Source of the DNA: JAFGVL01 sp963662245
GTDB lineage: Bacteria; Bacteroidota; Bacteroidia; Bacteroidales; Paludibacteraceae
Assembly (NCBI GenBank): GCA_963662245.2
Contig: CAXXVQ010000001.1
Span: 1-64,000 of the forward strand
Direction: 5' to 3'
Length of the DNA: 64,000 nucleotides
Below, one piece after another: positions 1-8,560 of this stretch. Position 1 is the first letter of the stretch, and every line of letters starts with the position of its first letter. The translations under genes were made by a program, and so were the position numbers. Below the pieces are notes generated by a model. That model did not search any database. It had not been told where the DNA came from and was given only the letters and a program-made list of their open reading frames with translations.

Positions 1-1
1 C

Positions 2-874
2 CTGGCCGCCCTGGCCATTGCAAAAATTCTGAAGCTGCCCCTGACCGCCACCTACCATACCCAGTTTCCCCAATATGCCCAGTACCTGACCGGAGACAAT
101 TTCATCGAAGATCTGACCTGGAAATTCATGATCTGGTATTATGACCAGATGGATCAGATCTATGTCTCCAGCCAGAACTCCTTTGACGAACTCACCGAGC
201 GGGGTATCAAGGCCGAAAAAATCCGAATCATGCCCCGGGGCATCAACACGGACGTATTCCATCCTTCAAAACAATGCGATATCCTGAGCGCCAATTTCGG
301 GGTTGATGAAGAAGCCCTGAAATTTTTGTATGTGGGCCGGGTATCCAAGGAAAAAAATCTGCCGATTCTGGTGAATGCCTTCAAAGCACTTTGTAAAACA
401 AGTGACAAGGCGCATCTGACTGTCGTGGGCAATGGGCCCTATGCCGATGAGATGAAATATCTGCTCAAAAATTATCCTGTGACCTTTACCGGATATCTTT
501 CCGGAGAACCCTTGTGCCGGGTCTATGCCTCGGCAGATATCTTTGTATTTCCCTCCACCACGGACACATTCGGCAATGTGATTCTTGAAGCCCAGGCATC
601 CGGCCTGCCGGTGATTGTATCGGATCTGGGCGGACCCTGCGAAAATATGCTGGATCAGAAAACCGGCATCATAGTTAAAAGTGATGATGTTGCAGCTCTT
701 TTATCGGCCATGCAGCAATTTTTAAACACCCCGGATCTGTGCAGTCAAATGTCCGACCAGGCCAGGGCATATATGGAAGACAGATCGTTTGAAAACGCAT
801 TTATTCAATCCTGGGAGTTTTACAAAGAGATGGATATGCCGGCCTCCATGCTGGAATTTTCCAAGGCCGTATAA
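2..874 (+). CDS. GT4-type glycosyltransferase, 5' end outside window
   Basis: The frame is open from base 2, so the N-terminal half is missing. What remains is the linker and the C-terminal nucleotide-sugar-binding Rossmann domain of a GT-B fold, family 4 (glycosyl transferases group 1) enzyme. Visible marks are the VGRVSKEKN segment that opens the C-terminal domain, the YVSSQNS segment, and the donor-binding stretch FGNVILEAQASGLPVIVSD followed by GG, which holds the E-x7-E motif. An early HTQFPQY segment is also typical. The enzyme should move a sugar from a nucleotide donor to a lipid or glycan acceptor at the inner membrane face; the acceptor cannot be read. Its stop codon overlaps the next start by one base (TAATG), so the pair is probably translated together. 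Confidence 0.85.
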   Translation: MAALAIAKILKLPLTATYHTQFPQYAQYLTGDNFIEDLTWKFMIWYYDQMDQIYVSSQNSFDELTERGIKAEKIRIMPRGINTDVFHPSKQCDILSANFGVDEEALKFLYVGRVSKEKNLPILVNAFKALCKTSDKAHLTVVGNGPYADEMKYLLKNYPVTFTGYLSGEPLCRVYASADIFVFPSTTDTFGNVILEAQASGLPVIVSDLGGPCENMLDQKTGIIVKSDDVAALLSAMQQFLNTPDLCSQMSDQARAYMEDRSFENAFIQSWEFYKEMDMPASMLEFSKAV

Positions 875-2157
875 TGATGCAGCGCATAAAATCAGGACTG
901 AAAACCGCCGCACGGATGGTCAAAGGCAGGATGCCCGGCCAGCTTGTGATCCAGATCACGGACCGGTGCAATGCCACCTGCCCCCAGTGCGGCATGCGTA
1001 CAACCAATCCGTTTGACAGAACCCGGCTTTCCAATGATCAGCTCAAAGAGATCATTGATGCGGCCGGGGAAAAGGGATTCCAGGCCATCTCCTTTACCGG
1101 CGGCGAACCCATGTTGCTGCGCAAGGACCTGCCTGAATTGATCCGGCACGCGGGAAAAGCAGGAATTCCCTATATCCGGACCGGCACCAACGGTTTCTTT
1201 TTTGCCGGCCATGAAAAAGCCGGCTTTAAAGACAAGGTTAAAGCCATTGCCGATGAGCTTGCAGCCACCCCGCTGCGCAACTTCTGGATCAGCCTGGATT
1301 CTTCTGTTGCGCAGATCCATGAACAAATGCGCGGGTTTGAGGGTGTTGTTCGCGGTATGGAAAAAGCATTGCCCATTTTTCATGATGCAGGCATTTTTCC
1401 CTCCGTGAATTTGGGATTGAATCGTAATGTGTCCCAGATCACCCAAGTCTCAGGATCGCCAGCCCCGGAAGATCTTGCAACCCCCGAGGCCTCCCCTTTT
1501 TACCAGGCCTTTGCCCGAGGGTTTGCCGACTTCTACCGCAAGGTGATCGACATGGGATTCACCATTGCCAATGCCTGCTACCCCATGAGCATGGAAGACA
1601 GTACAGATAAAGAAGATTTGGATGCCGTCTATGCCGCAGCCTCTGCCGACCGGGTGGTTTGTTTCACGGGTACTGAAAAGGCCCTATTATTTAAGGCACT
1701 TTCGGACACTATCCCAAAATTCAGATCCCAAATCAGAATTTTTTCCCCCCTTGCAGGCCTGCATACACTCTACAATGTCTATTCAGGCAAAAACGCAGAT
1801 ATCCCCTACGGCTGCCGGGGCGGCATTGATTTCTTTTACTTGAACTGCACCGACGGCAACACCTACCCCTGCGGGTACCGGGGCGCAGACAATTTAGGCC
1901 CGTTTCAGGACTTAAACGTCAATGCCATTAAACCTAAAGGATACTGCCTGGCCTGCGACTGGGAATGTTTCAGGGACCCCACCGAGCTTGGGGGGCCATT
2001 CATGGAAGCCTTTTCCGCACCATGGCGCCTGGCGGCCAGAATGGCAAAAGATCCGGCGTATGGTGCCTGCTGGTTCAAGGATCTTCAATATTACAAGGCC
2101 TGCGATTTATTTAACGGCAGACGGCCGCCCCGGACAACCGCCTTGAATAAATTCTAA
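874..2157 (+). CDS. Radical SAM protein with SPASM-like C-terminal cluster domain
   Basis: This 427-aa protein has a radical SAM core with the cluster motif CNATCPQC (C-x3-C-x2-C) near residues 32-39, followed by the TGGEP glycine-rich SAM motif near residue 75. The C-terminal part carries more cysteines (CRGG, NCTDGNTYPCGY, CLACDWEC), which fits a SPASM or twitch domain holding auxiliary Fe-S clusters. Such enzymes do radical chemistry on peptides or small substrates in the cytosol. The substrate is not evident. The one-base overlap with the upstream glycosyltransferase suggests a shared pathway, perhaps modification of a glycan or lipid. A second in-frame ATG directly follows the first; either could be used. 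It converges with the downstream MFS gene, overlapping it by four bases. Confidence 0.8.
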   Translation: MMQRIKSGLKTAARMVKGRMPGQLVIQITDRCNATCPQCGMRTTNPFDRTRLSNDQLKEIIDAAGEKGFQAISFTGGEPMLLRKDLPELIRHAGKAGIPYIRTGTNGFFFAGHEKAGFKDKVKAIADELAATPLRNFWISLDSSVAQIHEQMRGFEGVVRGMEKALPIFHDAGIFPSVNLGLNRNVSQITQVSGSPAPEDLATPEASPFYQAFARGFADFYRKVIDMGFTIANACYPMSMEDSTDKEDLDAVYAAASADRVVCFTGTEKALLFKALSDTIPKFRSQIRIFSPLAGLHTLYNVYSGKNADIPYGCRGGIDFFYLNCTDGNTYPCGYRGADNLGPFQDLNVNAIKPKGYCLACDWECFRDPTELGGPFMEAFSAPWRLAARMAKDPAYGACWFKDLQYYKACDLFNGRRPPRTTALNKF

Positions 2158-3326
2158 ACCTGCTTTACCTGGTTTACGAGAATGGCGGACACCATATAAA
2201 AAAAGGCGAATCCGGTAAAAACAATACTGAAATTATCGTGGGTCAAATTCAGCACAACACCGGACATCCAGGGACCTAAAAATCCAGCCACAAATCCGTA
2301 GGCCGTAAATACGAGTCCAAATACCCGGCCGAAATTTTCAAGGCCGAAGCACTCCGAGACCAATGGCGCGGATACGGTAAACAATACCCCGAATGCAAGC
2401 CCCACAACGCTTGCCAATAAACTTAACACATAAAGATTATGGAAAAATGGCATGAGCAGATAGGCCAAAGCCGCCATAAGAAATACCCAGATTAAAATTT
2501 TATGTTTGGAAATGCGGTCCGAGAGCATTCCAAAGATAATCCGTCCAAGGCCGTTTAACATGCTGAATCCGGTCAGGATCACCACATACCGTGTCACGTC
2601 AAAGCCTAAAGACTGCCCCAGGGATGCAGACAGCATAACCATGGAAACCCCTGCGGCACCAGCCAGGGCCCATACCCACCAAAGACACCAGAAGGATCTC
2701 AACGTAAGTATCCGACCAACGCCAAGTGCCATTCCCGCTCCTTTTACAGATTTCAATGAATATGCGGAACCCCGCATAAAAAAGGCACATATAATACTGG
2801 TACACACTGTCAGGGCCATGGAGAGAACACATGTGGCCTTATACCCCTGGGTAACCAGCAAAAAAGAGAATATCGGCGACATGACTGCCGCAGCTCCGCC
2901 GAACACCAGATTGATAAAACCGACTGCCAGGCCTTTTTGCAGCAAAAACAATTTCTGGGAAACGGTCAAGCAGGGGAGGTAAACAAAAGAGCTGAAAAAC
3001 CCCTCCCAAAACGCCCAGGCATAAATATGATACAGCGTTGAGGCCCACGCAACGGCGCCGACACCCAAGCCACAAGCGATAGTGCCCACAAAGAGAAGCC
3101 CTTGGGGCGTTATCTTTTCCTGGAGTTTACCGGACAGGTACATGGAACATCCTGTGCCCGCCAGAATAAAAAACATGAGTTGCCCGATGCAGGCCTTTTC
3201 CACCCCCAACAATTGCTGCCACTGAACCGCCATCACCCCGGGAAATCCAAACAAAAAAGCTCCGGGAAAAAAGATGGCCAGACACCCCAATGCCAACAGC
3301 AGTTTTCTATTTGTCACTTCGTTCAT
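2154..3326 (-). CDS. MFS transporter, 12 predicted TM helices
   Basis: This 390-aa protein is hydrophobic throughout, with about twelve membrane segments. The first half starts KLLLALGCLAIFFPGAFLFG. The segment GFSMLNGLGRIIFGMLSDR lies at the start of the second half and is the usual MFS cytoplasmic loop signature. The pattern is closest to secondary carriers of the major facilitator superfamily related to the oxalate:formate antiporter group, but the substrate cannot be assigned. It is an inner-membrane protein. It runs convergent to the radical SAM gene, and its upstream neighbour on the same strand is the hydrolase gene, about 65 bp away. Confidence 0.8.
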   Translation of the reverse strand: MNEVTNRKLLLALGCLAIFFPGAFLFGFPGVMAVQWQQLLGVEKACIGQLMFFILAGTGCSMYLSGKLQEKITPQGLLFVGTIACGLGVGAVAWASTLYHIYAWAFWEGFFSSFVYLPCLTVSQKLFLLQKGLAVGFINLVFGGAAAVMSPIFSFLLVTQGYKATCVLSMALTVCTSIICAFFMRGSAYSLKSVKGAGMALGVGRILTLRSFWCLWWVWALAGAAGVSMVMLSASLGQSLGFDVTRYVVILTGFSMLNGLGRIIFGMLSDRISKHKILIWVFLMAALAYLLMPFFHNLYVLSLLASVVGLAFGVLFTVSAPLVSECFGLENFGRVFGLVFTAYGFVAGFLGPWMSGVVLNLTHDNFSIVFTGFAFFYMVSAILVNQVKQV

Positions 3327-3391
3327 GGGGCCTGTTATATATCAATTTGACTTAAAGGCAAGCAAAAGCCCTGATCAGCAAATTTTATATC

Positions 3392-4345
3392 TTATTCAAG
3401 TACAAAAGAAAGGATCATTTGAGCCAGTTTTTCGCTTGTTCCAGGAGAAAAAATATCTCCGGCGAGGATATGCTGTCCCGGATCTGCAGAATCGGTAAAG
3501 GAAATGAGCTGCTTTTTGACGCACCTCATCTGTTTGAATGCTTGTTCCAGGGAGGGGACATGAATAATCTGATCCTGGGGAGAATAGATCACAAGGCTTG
3601 GGATACAAATTTTTGAGAGATCCAGCTTTTCAACGAGCTTGACCAAGCCCATCATGGGAAGAAGGGCCGCCACAGGATACCGGGTGGTCCAATATTGGCC
3701 ATGGCCCTTATTTTCCGGAGTCACCGCTCTTTCTTTACCAATGACGATTCGGGCAATCTGCCGTCCCCAGGGCCAGGTAAGCAACGCTGAAAATCTGTTT
3801 TGGGGCCTGAAATTGGGAGATAAAAAAATGCAGGCATAAAGGGCGTCCATACCCCCCGCGGTTGCCGCCCTGTGGGCCAGCCAGGCAAGACTGGTGCCGC
3901 CGGTGGAACAGCCGATCATGATGACCTTTTTACCCAGACGCCGGCCGATCTCATAGGCTTCAACCACATCATTGAGCCAGTCATTCACACTGGCATCGGC
4001 CATGGCCTGACCGGTTTGGCCATGGCCGGTCAGGCGTGTATAAAACAGATTGGCTCCCAGGGCTTTTGCCACAACATCGCTCAAAGGTGCTGTTTCTTTG
4101 CGTGTGGCTGAAAACCCGTGGATATAGACCACGCTGAATTCAGTCTGTTCATTGGCTTTCCATGCCCATCGAACGGTTTTTTGGGTGCCGGGTATAACGT
4201 CGGAAAACTGCTGTTCCCGAAGAATCAGATAGCCCTCTATGTCCAAAGGAATTTTTTTGGGGGATATGGTCTGATCAATACGGACCCGGGGGCCGGATAA
4301 AAAAACGATGACGCCAATAATCGCAAGACTGACCCACAGAAGCAT
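3392..4345 (-). CDS. Membrane-anchored alpha/beta hydrolase
   Basis: A 317-aa alpha/beta hydrolase fold protein. An N-terminal hydrophobic segment (LLWVSLAIIGVIVFLSG) is a signal anchor, so the domain probably faces the periplasm. The oxyanion-hole motif VVYIHGFSATRKE precedes the nucleophile elbow GCSTGG (Ser in G-x-S-x-G), the acid is likely in YSPQDQIIHV, and the histidine is in DPGQHILAGD. Substrate unknown; serine esterase or lipase activity is the family expectation. It may be co-transcribed with the MFS gene downstream on the minus strand. Confidence 0.8.
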   Translation of the reverse strand: MLLWVSLAIIGVIVFLSGPRVRIDQTISPKKIPLDIEGYLILREQQFSDVIPGTQKTVRWAWKANEQTEFSVVYIHGFSATRKETAPLSDVVAKALGANLFYTRLTGHGQTGQAMADASVNDWLNDVVEAYEIGRRLGKKVIMIGCSTGGTSLAWLAHRAATAGGMDALYACIFLSPNFRPQNRFSALLTWPWGRQIARIVIGKERAVTPENKGHGQYWTTRYPVAALLPMMGLVKLVEKLDLSKICIPSLVIYSPQDQIIHVPSLEQAFKQMRCVKKQLISFTDSADPGQHILAGDIFSPGTSEKLAQMILSFVLE

Positions 4346-4687
4346 TTCCCTTATGTTCCTTATCTTTTTTTAAATGCATAATCAGTTAAATCTCCGTGAA
4401 GATCCCGTGTTTATCTACACCGTTTCGCTTTCGCAAAATTTCGCAAAGCGTCGCATAATAGAAACATAACCGCATAGCGTATATATGCAGAAAAACGTAT
4501 CAGATAGCCCGTAAACAATACCCCTGTCAAGTCCGGATCTTTACAGTTGACAACCGTTCGAACAAAACGTATGCATAATTTTATAGACGAAAATTTAGTT
4601 TTAGTACAGGGAGAAGAAACTTGGGCAAACGCATATCTAATAGCCATTGAAATCTAATCAATTGACTACGGGAGTAAGGGAGAAAAA
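4346..4687. other. Intergenic region upstream of the FadL-type porin gene
   Basis: A stretch of 342 bp between divergently transcribed genes. It must hold promoters for both, but no convincing -35/-10 pair stands out to me. A GGAG ribosome-binding site lies just before the porin start. Short reading frames here look like chance frames. Confidence 0.4.
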
Positions 4688-5950
4688 ATGTTAAGAAAAT
4701 GTTTACTAATTGTTTTAATTTTGGGAATGACCGCGCCGGCATTTGGCGGCGGTATTGACAACAAGCAGAATTTTTCATCGGCATATGCCGGCAGTCTCAG
4801 CCGAAATGCCGCCACAGATGGTGCAGATGCCGCAGCCTATAACCCTGCCGGCTTGATGCTGCTCAAAAACGGGACCTACGTGGAACTTGATCTGTTGCCT
4901 TTTACCTTCGATTATGACCATGAATATAATGGAGAAACCCAAACCGCCAGTCCTAAACTGGTCGCCCCCATGGCTTTTGGGGTCCACAAAATGGACAAAT
5001 GGGCATTCTGGGGCTCTTTTACCATTAACGGCGGCGGTGGTGAGACGGAATACGAAAACGGCAATATTATTACCCAAACCGTCGAAAACCGGTTAGCAGG
5101 AGGTGCATTCGCACCGACCCTCCCAGCAGGAGGCTCTCTTACTCAGCCATATGCCTACGCTGAAAGCTATGATTACACATTCACTGCAGGCGTTTCCTAC
5201 GATCTGCACCCCATGGTCTCAGTTGCTGCAGGACTCAGGTATGTAATCACTGATAAAGAAGTGGATCTCCACGGCACATACAGCGGAGCCTTTATCCTGG
5301 CCAGGTACGATCAGGAAGCAGAGGGCTACGGAGGGGTCATCGGTATTGATATCCATCCTTCGGAGACCCTCAACATTGGCATAAGATATGACACGAAGGT
5401 CAAACTGGACTGGGACACGGATACCAGTGGATCAAATGCTCTTGGTGTAGCCCTCCTCAGGGGATATAACCGACAGGACGGCCATAGCTACGCCAGGGAC
5501 CTTCCGGCCGTACTTGCGCTGGGCGTTGAATGGAAGGTGCTCCCGAAGCTTACACTCAAACCCTCTTTTTCCTACTTTTTTGAAAAAGATGCGGACTGGG
5601 ATACCCAAAATGATGCCGTGGATGGTAACTCTTATGAAATAGCCATGGCCGTTCAATATGATGTAAATGAGACTTGGTCTCTGACAGCTGGTTATCTTTA
5701 TATCAATGTTGACATGAAGCCGGAAAACTTTGGTATCATTGAGCAGATGAATCCGCCCCTGGACTGCCATGCCGTTGCCGTCGGTGCTAAATACAGGATG
5801 ACGGAAAAACTCACCCTGATACTGGGTCTTACCGGGTATTTTTATGAAGAAGATACGGCTCCTTCAGCCCTTGCTACCACAGGACGCCCCGAAGTCACCT
5901 ACGACAAGACTTTGTACCAGGGAGGTATCGGTATCCAGTATCGTTTCTAA
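4688..5950 (+). CDS. FadL/OmpP1/TodX-family outer membrane channel
   Basis: This 420-aa protein starts with a clear signal peptide (LRKCLLIVLILGMTAPAFGG), followed by the N-terminal hatch of FadL-type channels: NFSSAYAGSLSRNAATDGAD, then AAYNPAGL. The rest is alternating beta-strand sequence ending in a terminal aromatic (GIGIQYRF), as required for insertion by the BAM complex. FadL-type channels carry hydrophobic compounds such as long-chain fatty acids or aromatic hydrocarbons across the outer membrane. Length is typical. A purine-rich site (GGGAGTAAGGGAG) lies shortly upstream of the ATG. A strong terminator follows, so it looks monocistronic. Confidence 0.9.
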   Translation: MLRKCLLIVLILGMTAPAFGGGIDNKQNFSSAYAGSLSRNAATDGADAAAYNPAGLMLLKNGTYVELDLLPFTFDYDHEYNGETQTASPKLVAPMAFGVHKMDKWAFWGSFTINGGGGETEYENGNIITQTVENRLAGGAFAPTLPAGGSLTQPYAYAESYDYTFTAGVSYDLHPMVSVAAGLRYVITDKEVDLHGTYSGAFILARYDQEAEGYGGVIGIDIHPSETLNIGIRYDTKVKLDWDTDTSGSNALGVALLRGYNRQDGHSYARDLPAVLALGVEWKVLPKLTLKPSFSYFFEKDADWDTQNDAVDGNSYEIAMAVQYDVNETWSLTAGYLYINVDMKPENFGIIEQMNPPLDCHAVAVGAKYRMTEKLTLILGLTGYFYEEDTAPSALATTGRPEVTYDKTLYQGGIGIQYRF

Positions 5951-5990
5951 CCGGTCAAGATTCCATAAAAGACCGTTAGTTCATATCATT

Positions 5991-6025
5991 GCGCCCGACC
6001 AAAACATACGATTTTGGTCGGGCGC
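5991..6025. terminator. Rho-independent terminator after the porin gene
   Basis: A perfect hairpin: left arm GCGCCCGACCAAAA, short loop, right arm TTTTGGTCGGGCGC, followed by TTTAGTTTTC. It can work for the porin gene and, on the other strand, for the small transporter-subunit gene. Confidence 0.85.
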
Positions 6026-6062
6026 TTTAGTTTTCTTTCTAAAACAACAATCTGCGCTAAGG

Positions 6063-6158
6063 CTATTTTTTCTTAATGGCAATAGCAATGCAGACACCGG
6101 CCCCGATCCAGGTGACACCAAGCCCCAGCACCATCATTACAATAGCGGAAGTCATCAT
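6063..6158 (-). CDS. MetS-family small subunit of an NSS transporter
   Basis: A 31-residue single-span membrane protein, too short for routine ORF calling. It starts MMTSAIVMMVLGLGVTWIGA and ends in a lysine-rich tail (AIAIKKK). This layout matches the MetS-type small subunits that accompany neurotransmitter:sodium symporter (NSS) family carriers, known from the Corynebacterium methionine transporter MetPS. Its ATG overlaps the stop of the upstream NSS gene by four bases (ATGA), and a GGAGGT ribosome-binding site lies inside the end of that gene. Both points support a real, translationally coupled gene. Confidence 0.75.
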   Translation of the reverse strand: MMTSAIVMMVLGLGVTWIGAGVCIAIAIKKK

Positions 6159-6415
6159 TTTTCACCTCCGTGAACGGTAAAATTAATAAGGATGCTGATA
6201 ATAAGGATTCCCCCCACCATACACCAGCCGAATACCAACAAGGCCAGAGACGGATACCCGCTGTATGGGGTTTTAATATCCCCGATTAGGTTGGATATTA
6301 TCATATAGCATAGAATGGCAGGGGTGATAATTTTAAGGCAAAAGGTCCATAACGTGCCGACTTTAAAATCACTGGTCGGATTTATGATTTCTTTAAACCC
6401 GTCAAGACCGCATAT
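6155..6415 (-). CDS. NSS-family sodium-dependent transporter, C-terminal fragment
   Basis: The last 85 or so residues of an NSS (SNF) carrier. Recognisable segments are DFKVGTLWTFCLKIITPAIL and ISNLIGDIKTPYSGYPSLAL, ending INFTVHGGEK. NSS carriers couple amino-acid uptake to sodium. The gene is cut at about 6.40-6.42 kb, where the sequence becomes the interior of an unrelated ABC exporter gene. A longer minus-strand reading frame continues past this point, but its N-terminal residues come from antisense ABC sequence and are not part of the transporter. Confidence 0.75.
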   Translation of the reverse strand: MCGLDGFKEIINPTSDFKVGTLWTFCLKIITPAILCYMIISNLIGDIKTPYSGYPSLALLVFGWCMVGGILIISILINFTVHGGEK

Positions 6416-6420
6416 AGCGA
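6400..6420. other. Junction between two unrelated genomes (probable misassembly)
   Basis: To the left, the minus strand encodes the C-terminal part of an NSS transporter. To the right, the plus strand encodes the middle of a Bacteroidota ABC exporter. Base composition changes sharply from GC-rich to AT-rich here. Both genes are truncated mid-domain with no IS or att site at the join, which fits a chimeric contig better than a natural insertion. The exact base is uncertain. Confidence 0.8.
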
Positions 6421-7552
6421 AAAAATTCAGGAAGGTTTGGATACGGTTCAGGAAATAAAATCCTACAATCAGGAAGAAGCTTATGTTAAAGAACTGGATA
6501 CTACCATCAATGTGTACGAAAAACAATTAATCAGTGGAGAATTACTTACAGGCGTATTTGTTAATGCCTCTGCTGCCTTCTTAAAATTAGGGTTGGCATC
6601 AGTAGTAATTGTTGGGGCTAATATGGTTACTACAGGTACAACAAGTTTATTCGTATATTTTATCTTCTTGATGATTTCTGCCAGTATTTATAATCCTATA
6701 AGTGAAGTATTCAATAATATAGCAGCCCTACTTTACCTCAATATTCGTATCAATCGTATGAACGAAATGCAGGCAATGCCTATCCAACAAGGACAAACAG
6801 ATTTCAATCCTGCAGGATATAATATAGGTTTTGAAAAAGTTAACTTTTCTTACGAAGATGGTAAACAAGTATTAAAAGATGTTTCATTTACAGCAAAACA
6901 AAGAGAGATAACAGCGTTGGTTGGTCCTTCAGGCGGTGGCAAAAGTACAACTGCCAAATTAGCTACAAGGTTTTGGGATATTAATTCCGGAACCATTACA
7001 CTTGGAGGAATTAATATAAGCACCGTTGACCCTGAAACACTCTTAAAACATTATTCGGTTGTTTTTCAGGATGTGGTTCTTTTCAATACCACCATCATAG
7101 ATAATATTAGAATTGGAAAACATAATGCCTCTGATGAAGAAGTATTAAGGGCTGCAAAATTAGCCCGGTGCGATGAGTTTGTTAATAAAATGGCACTTGG
7201 GTATAAAACAATTATCGGCGAAAACGGCGATACCCTTTCTGGTGGCGAACGCCAGCGTATTTCCATTGCTCGTGCATTATTGAAAGATGCACCAATTATT
7301 TTACTCGATGAAGCTACCGCCTCACTTGATGTGGAAAATGAAACCAAAATACAATCAGCTATATCCGAACTGGTAAAAAACAAAACGGTAATAATCATTG
7401 CTCACCGTATGCGGACAATTGCCAATGCCGATAAAATTGTGGTATTGGAAAACGGTATCGTTGCCGAAACCGGATCGCCCCAAGAACTTAAAAAGCAAAA
7501 CGGGATTTTTGCAAAAATGGTAGAACGGCAACTATATCCATTTAACCATTAG
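6413..7552 (+). CDS. ABC exporter half-transporter (permease-ATPase fusion), 5' truncated
   Basis: The frame is open upstream of the first usable start (TTG at 6437) into the junction, with codons reading AYSEKIQEG before LDTVQEIKSYNQEEAY, which is the interior of a type IV (ABC exporter) membrane domain. The start and first membrane helices are therefore missing. The ATPase domain is complete: Walker A GPSGGGKST, Q-loop VVFQDVVLFN, signature LSGGERQ, Walker B IILLDEATASLD and switch histidine in IIAHR. ABC exporters of this class move drugs, lipids or siderophore-like molecules; the substrate is not readable. An inverted repeat that may act as terminator follows the stop. Confidence 0.85.
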   Translation, partial: YSEKIQEGLDTVQEIKSYNQEEAYVKELDTTINVYEKQLISGELLTGVFVNASAAFLKLGLASVVIVGANMVTTGTTSLFVYFIFLMISASIYNPISEVFNNIAALLYLNIRINRMNEMQAMPIQQGQTDFNPAGYNIGFEKVNFSYEDGKQVLKDVSFTAKQREITALVGPSGGGKSTTAKLATRFWDINSGTITLGGINISTVDPETLLKHYSVVFQDVVLFNTTIIDNIRIGKHNASDEEVLRAAKLARCDEFVNKMALGYKTIIGENGDTLSGGERQRISIARALLKDAPIILLDEATASLDVENETKIQSAISELVKNKTVIIIAHRMRTIANADKIVVLENGIVAETGSPQELKKQNGIFAKMVERQLYPFNH

Positions 7553-7554
7553 TT

Positions 7555-7584
7555 ATAGCTAATAAGACAGGCTAAATTAGCTAT
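7555..7584. terminator. Inverted repeat after the ABC exporter gene
   Basis: ATAGCTAAT (7555-7563) and ATTAGCTAT (7576-7584) form a 9-bp stem directly after the stop codon, followed by TTGAAG rather than a long T run. A weak terminator is likely. Confidence 0.5.
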
Positions 7585-7857
7585 TTGAAGGGATTAATAA
7601 ACTCGTATCATTAGCATAACTTTGGTTCATAAATAATTTGGTTTTCCATATATATCATTTTTCTAATAAAACAAAAATATATCTAACATATAAGATTTAC
7701 TCTTATGTCAATTATATTTTTTTATTTTTCATTATTATTATTCGTCCTCTTTAGTAGATGAAATCCAATCATTATAAATAGCGGAAAGAAATATTTTTTA
7801 TTCAGAAAGTAATCTGAAACAGTCTTTTGTTGACAAAATTATTATAATACAAATAAA

Positions 7858-8023
7858 ATGGATGTAAAAAATAGTAAACCAAACCAAAAACGGACAAATT
7901 TGCTATACACCGAAAAGAGATACTTATTTCTTAGAATTCGGGAATCAATGTTTCTATCTTAAAAAAGAAAATCTTGAACATTTAAGACACTATATTGACT
8001 CTATTGATTTGAACACTTTTTAA
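7858..8023 (+). pseudogene. Small Bacteroidota protein, frameshifted
   Basis: Starting at ATG 7858 the frame reads MDVKNSKPNQK, then drifts. Adding one A to the A-run near 7883-7887 joins it to a frame reading NGQICYTPKRDTYFLEF and on through GNQCFYLKKENLEHLRHYID to the stop at 8021-8023. The joined product would be about 55 aa. Either a base is missing from the sequence here or the gene is inactive. Its core (F-x-L-E-F-G-N-x-x-F-x-L, then a helix) resembles the next small ORF, so the two look like a tandem pair. I do not recognise the family with certainty and assign no function. Confidence 0.4.
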
Positions 8024-8058
8024 AAATAAATGAAAATGCAATAAATAATAGGAAACTC

Positions 8059-8196
8059 ATGTTAAATATCGGGTTGAAAAATATATACTTCTGTCTAAAT
8101 AAATCAGAATTTCTTGAACTTAAGAAATTGTTATCCTTAAAAAATAAGTTTACAATAGCAGGTACTTTATTAGAGTTCAATATTATTTACAATTAA
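8059..8196 (+). CDS. Small hypothetical protein (45 aa)
   Basis: An ATG-started frame reading MLNIGLKNIYFCLNKSEF, followed by a short helix (LELKKLLSLKN) and ending in a hydrophobic strand. The pattern hydrophobic strand, then Y/F-F-x-L-x-K-x-E/N-x-L helix, matches the preceding frameshifted ORF (FGNQCFYLKKENLEHL), which suggests a duplicated small gene. There is no clear ribosome-binding site, but Bacteroidota often lack one. Function unknown. It could still be a chance ORF in a gene-poor stretch. Confidence 0.35.
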   Translation: MLNIGLKNIYFCLNKSEFLELKKLLSLKNKFTIAGTLLEFNIIYN

Positions 8197-8250
8197 GTTT
8201 TTACTAGTTTTTTCCATACATTTTTATTAATTGTTAGTTGAGTTGAGATT

Positions 8251-8300
8251 CAATGGATTCTACATTTTTTTGCTTTGCAAAAGAATGTAGAAATTCATTG
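8251..8300. terminator. Inverted repeat, possible terminator
   Basis: CAATGGATTCTACATT (8251-8266) pairs imperfectly with AATGTAGAAATTCATTG (8284-8300) around a T-rich loop. It may end transcription of the small ORFs or be a miniature repeat. Confidence 0.4.
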
Positions 8301-8560
8301 TTCATAAAATGATTTTAGATTTTTCCCAACACCATACTTTTCTATATTTGTGTTTCTTCTTTTGAGTCCGACTTGCATATATTACAAGTCGGATTCTTTA
8401 CACAAAAGAGTGAAGAAAATATATTTTTGGAAAACTTTTTACCTAAACATAAAACATAAACAACTATTAAACTGATAATTAAAGAATATTTCGGAAAACT
8501 AAACCCAAAATTGTTGATAACTTATCTTCCAACACTCACATAAAAATCAATCCTATTTCT

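Noticed and set aside
160..5077. Various antisense frames opposite the glycosyltransferase, radical SAM, MFS, hydrolase and porin genes
   Set aside because: They mirror strong coding genes in GC-rich DNA and show no domain features of their own.
1..6400. Interpretation of the first 6.4 kb as a horizontally acquired island
   Set aside because: Truncated genes on both sides of the border and no integration signature make an assembly artefact more likely.
6155..6526. A 123-aa minus-strand frame crossing the junction at 6.41 kb
   Set aside because: Its C-terminal part is a real NSS transporter end, but the N-terminal part is antisense to an ABC exporter. The long frame is a product of the join, so only 6155 to about 6415 is annotated.
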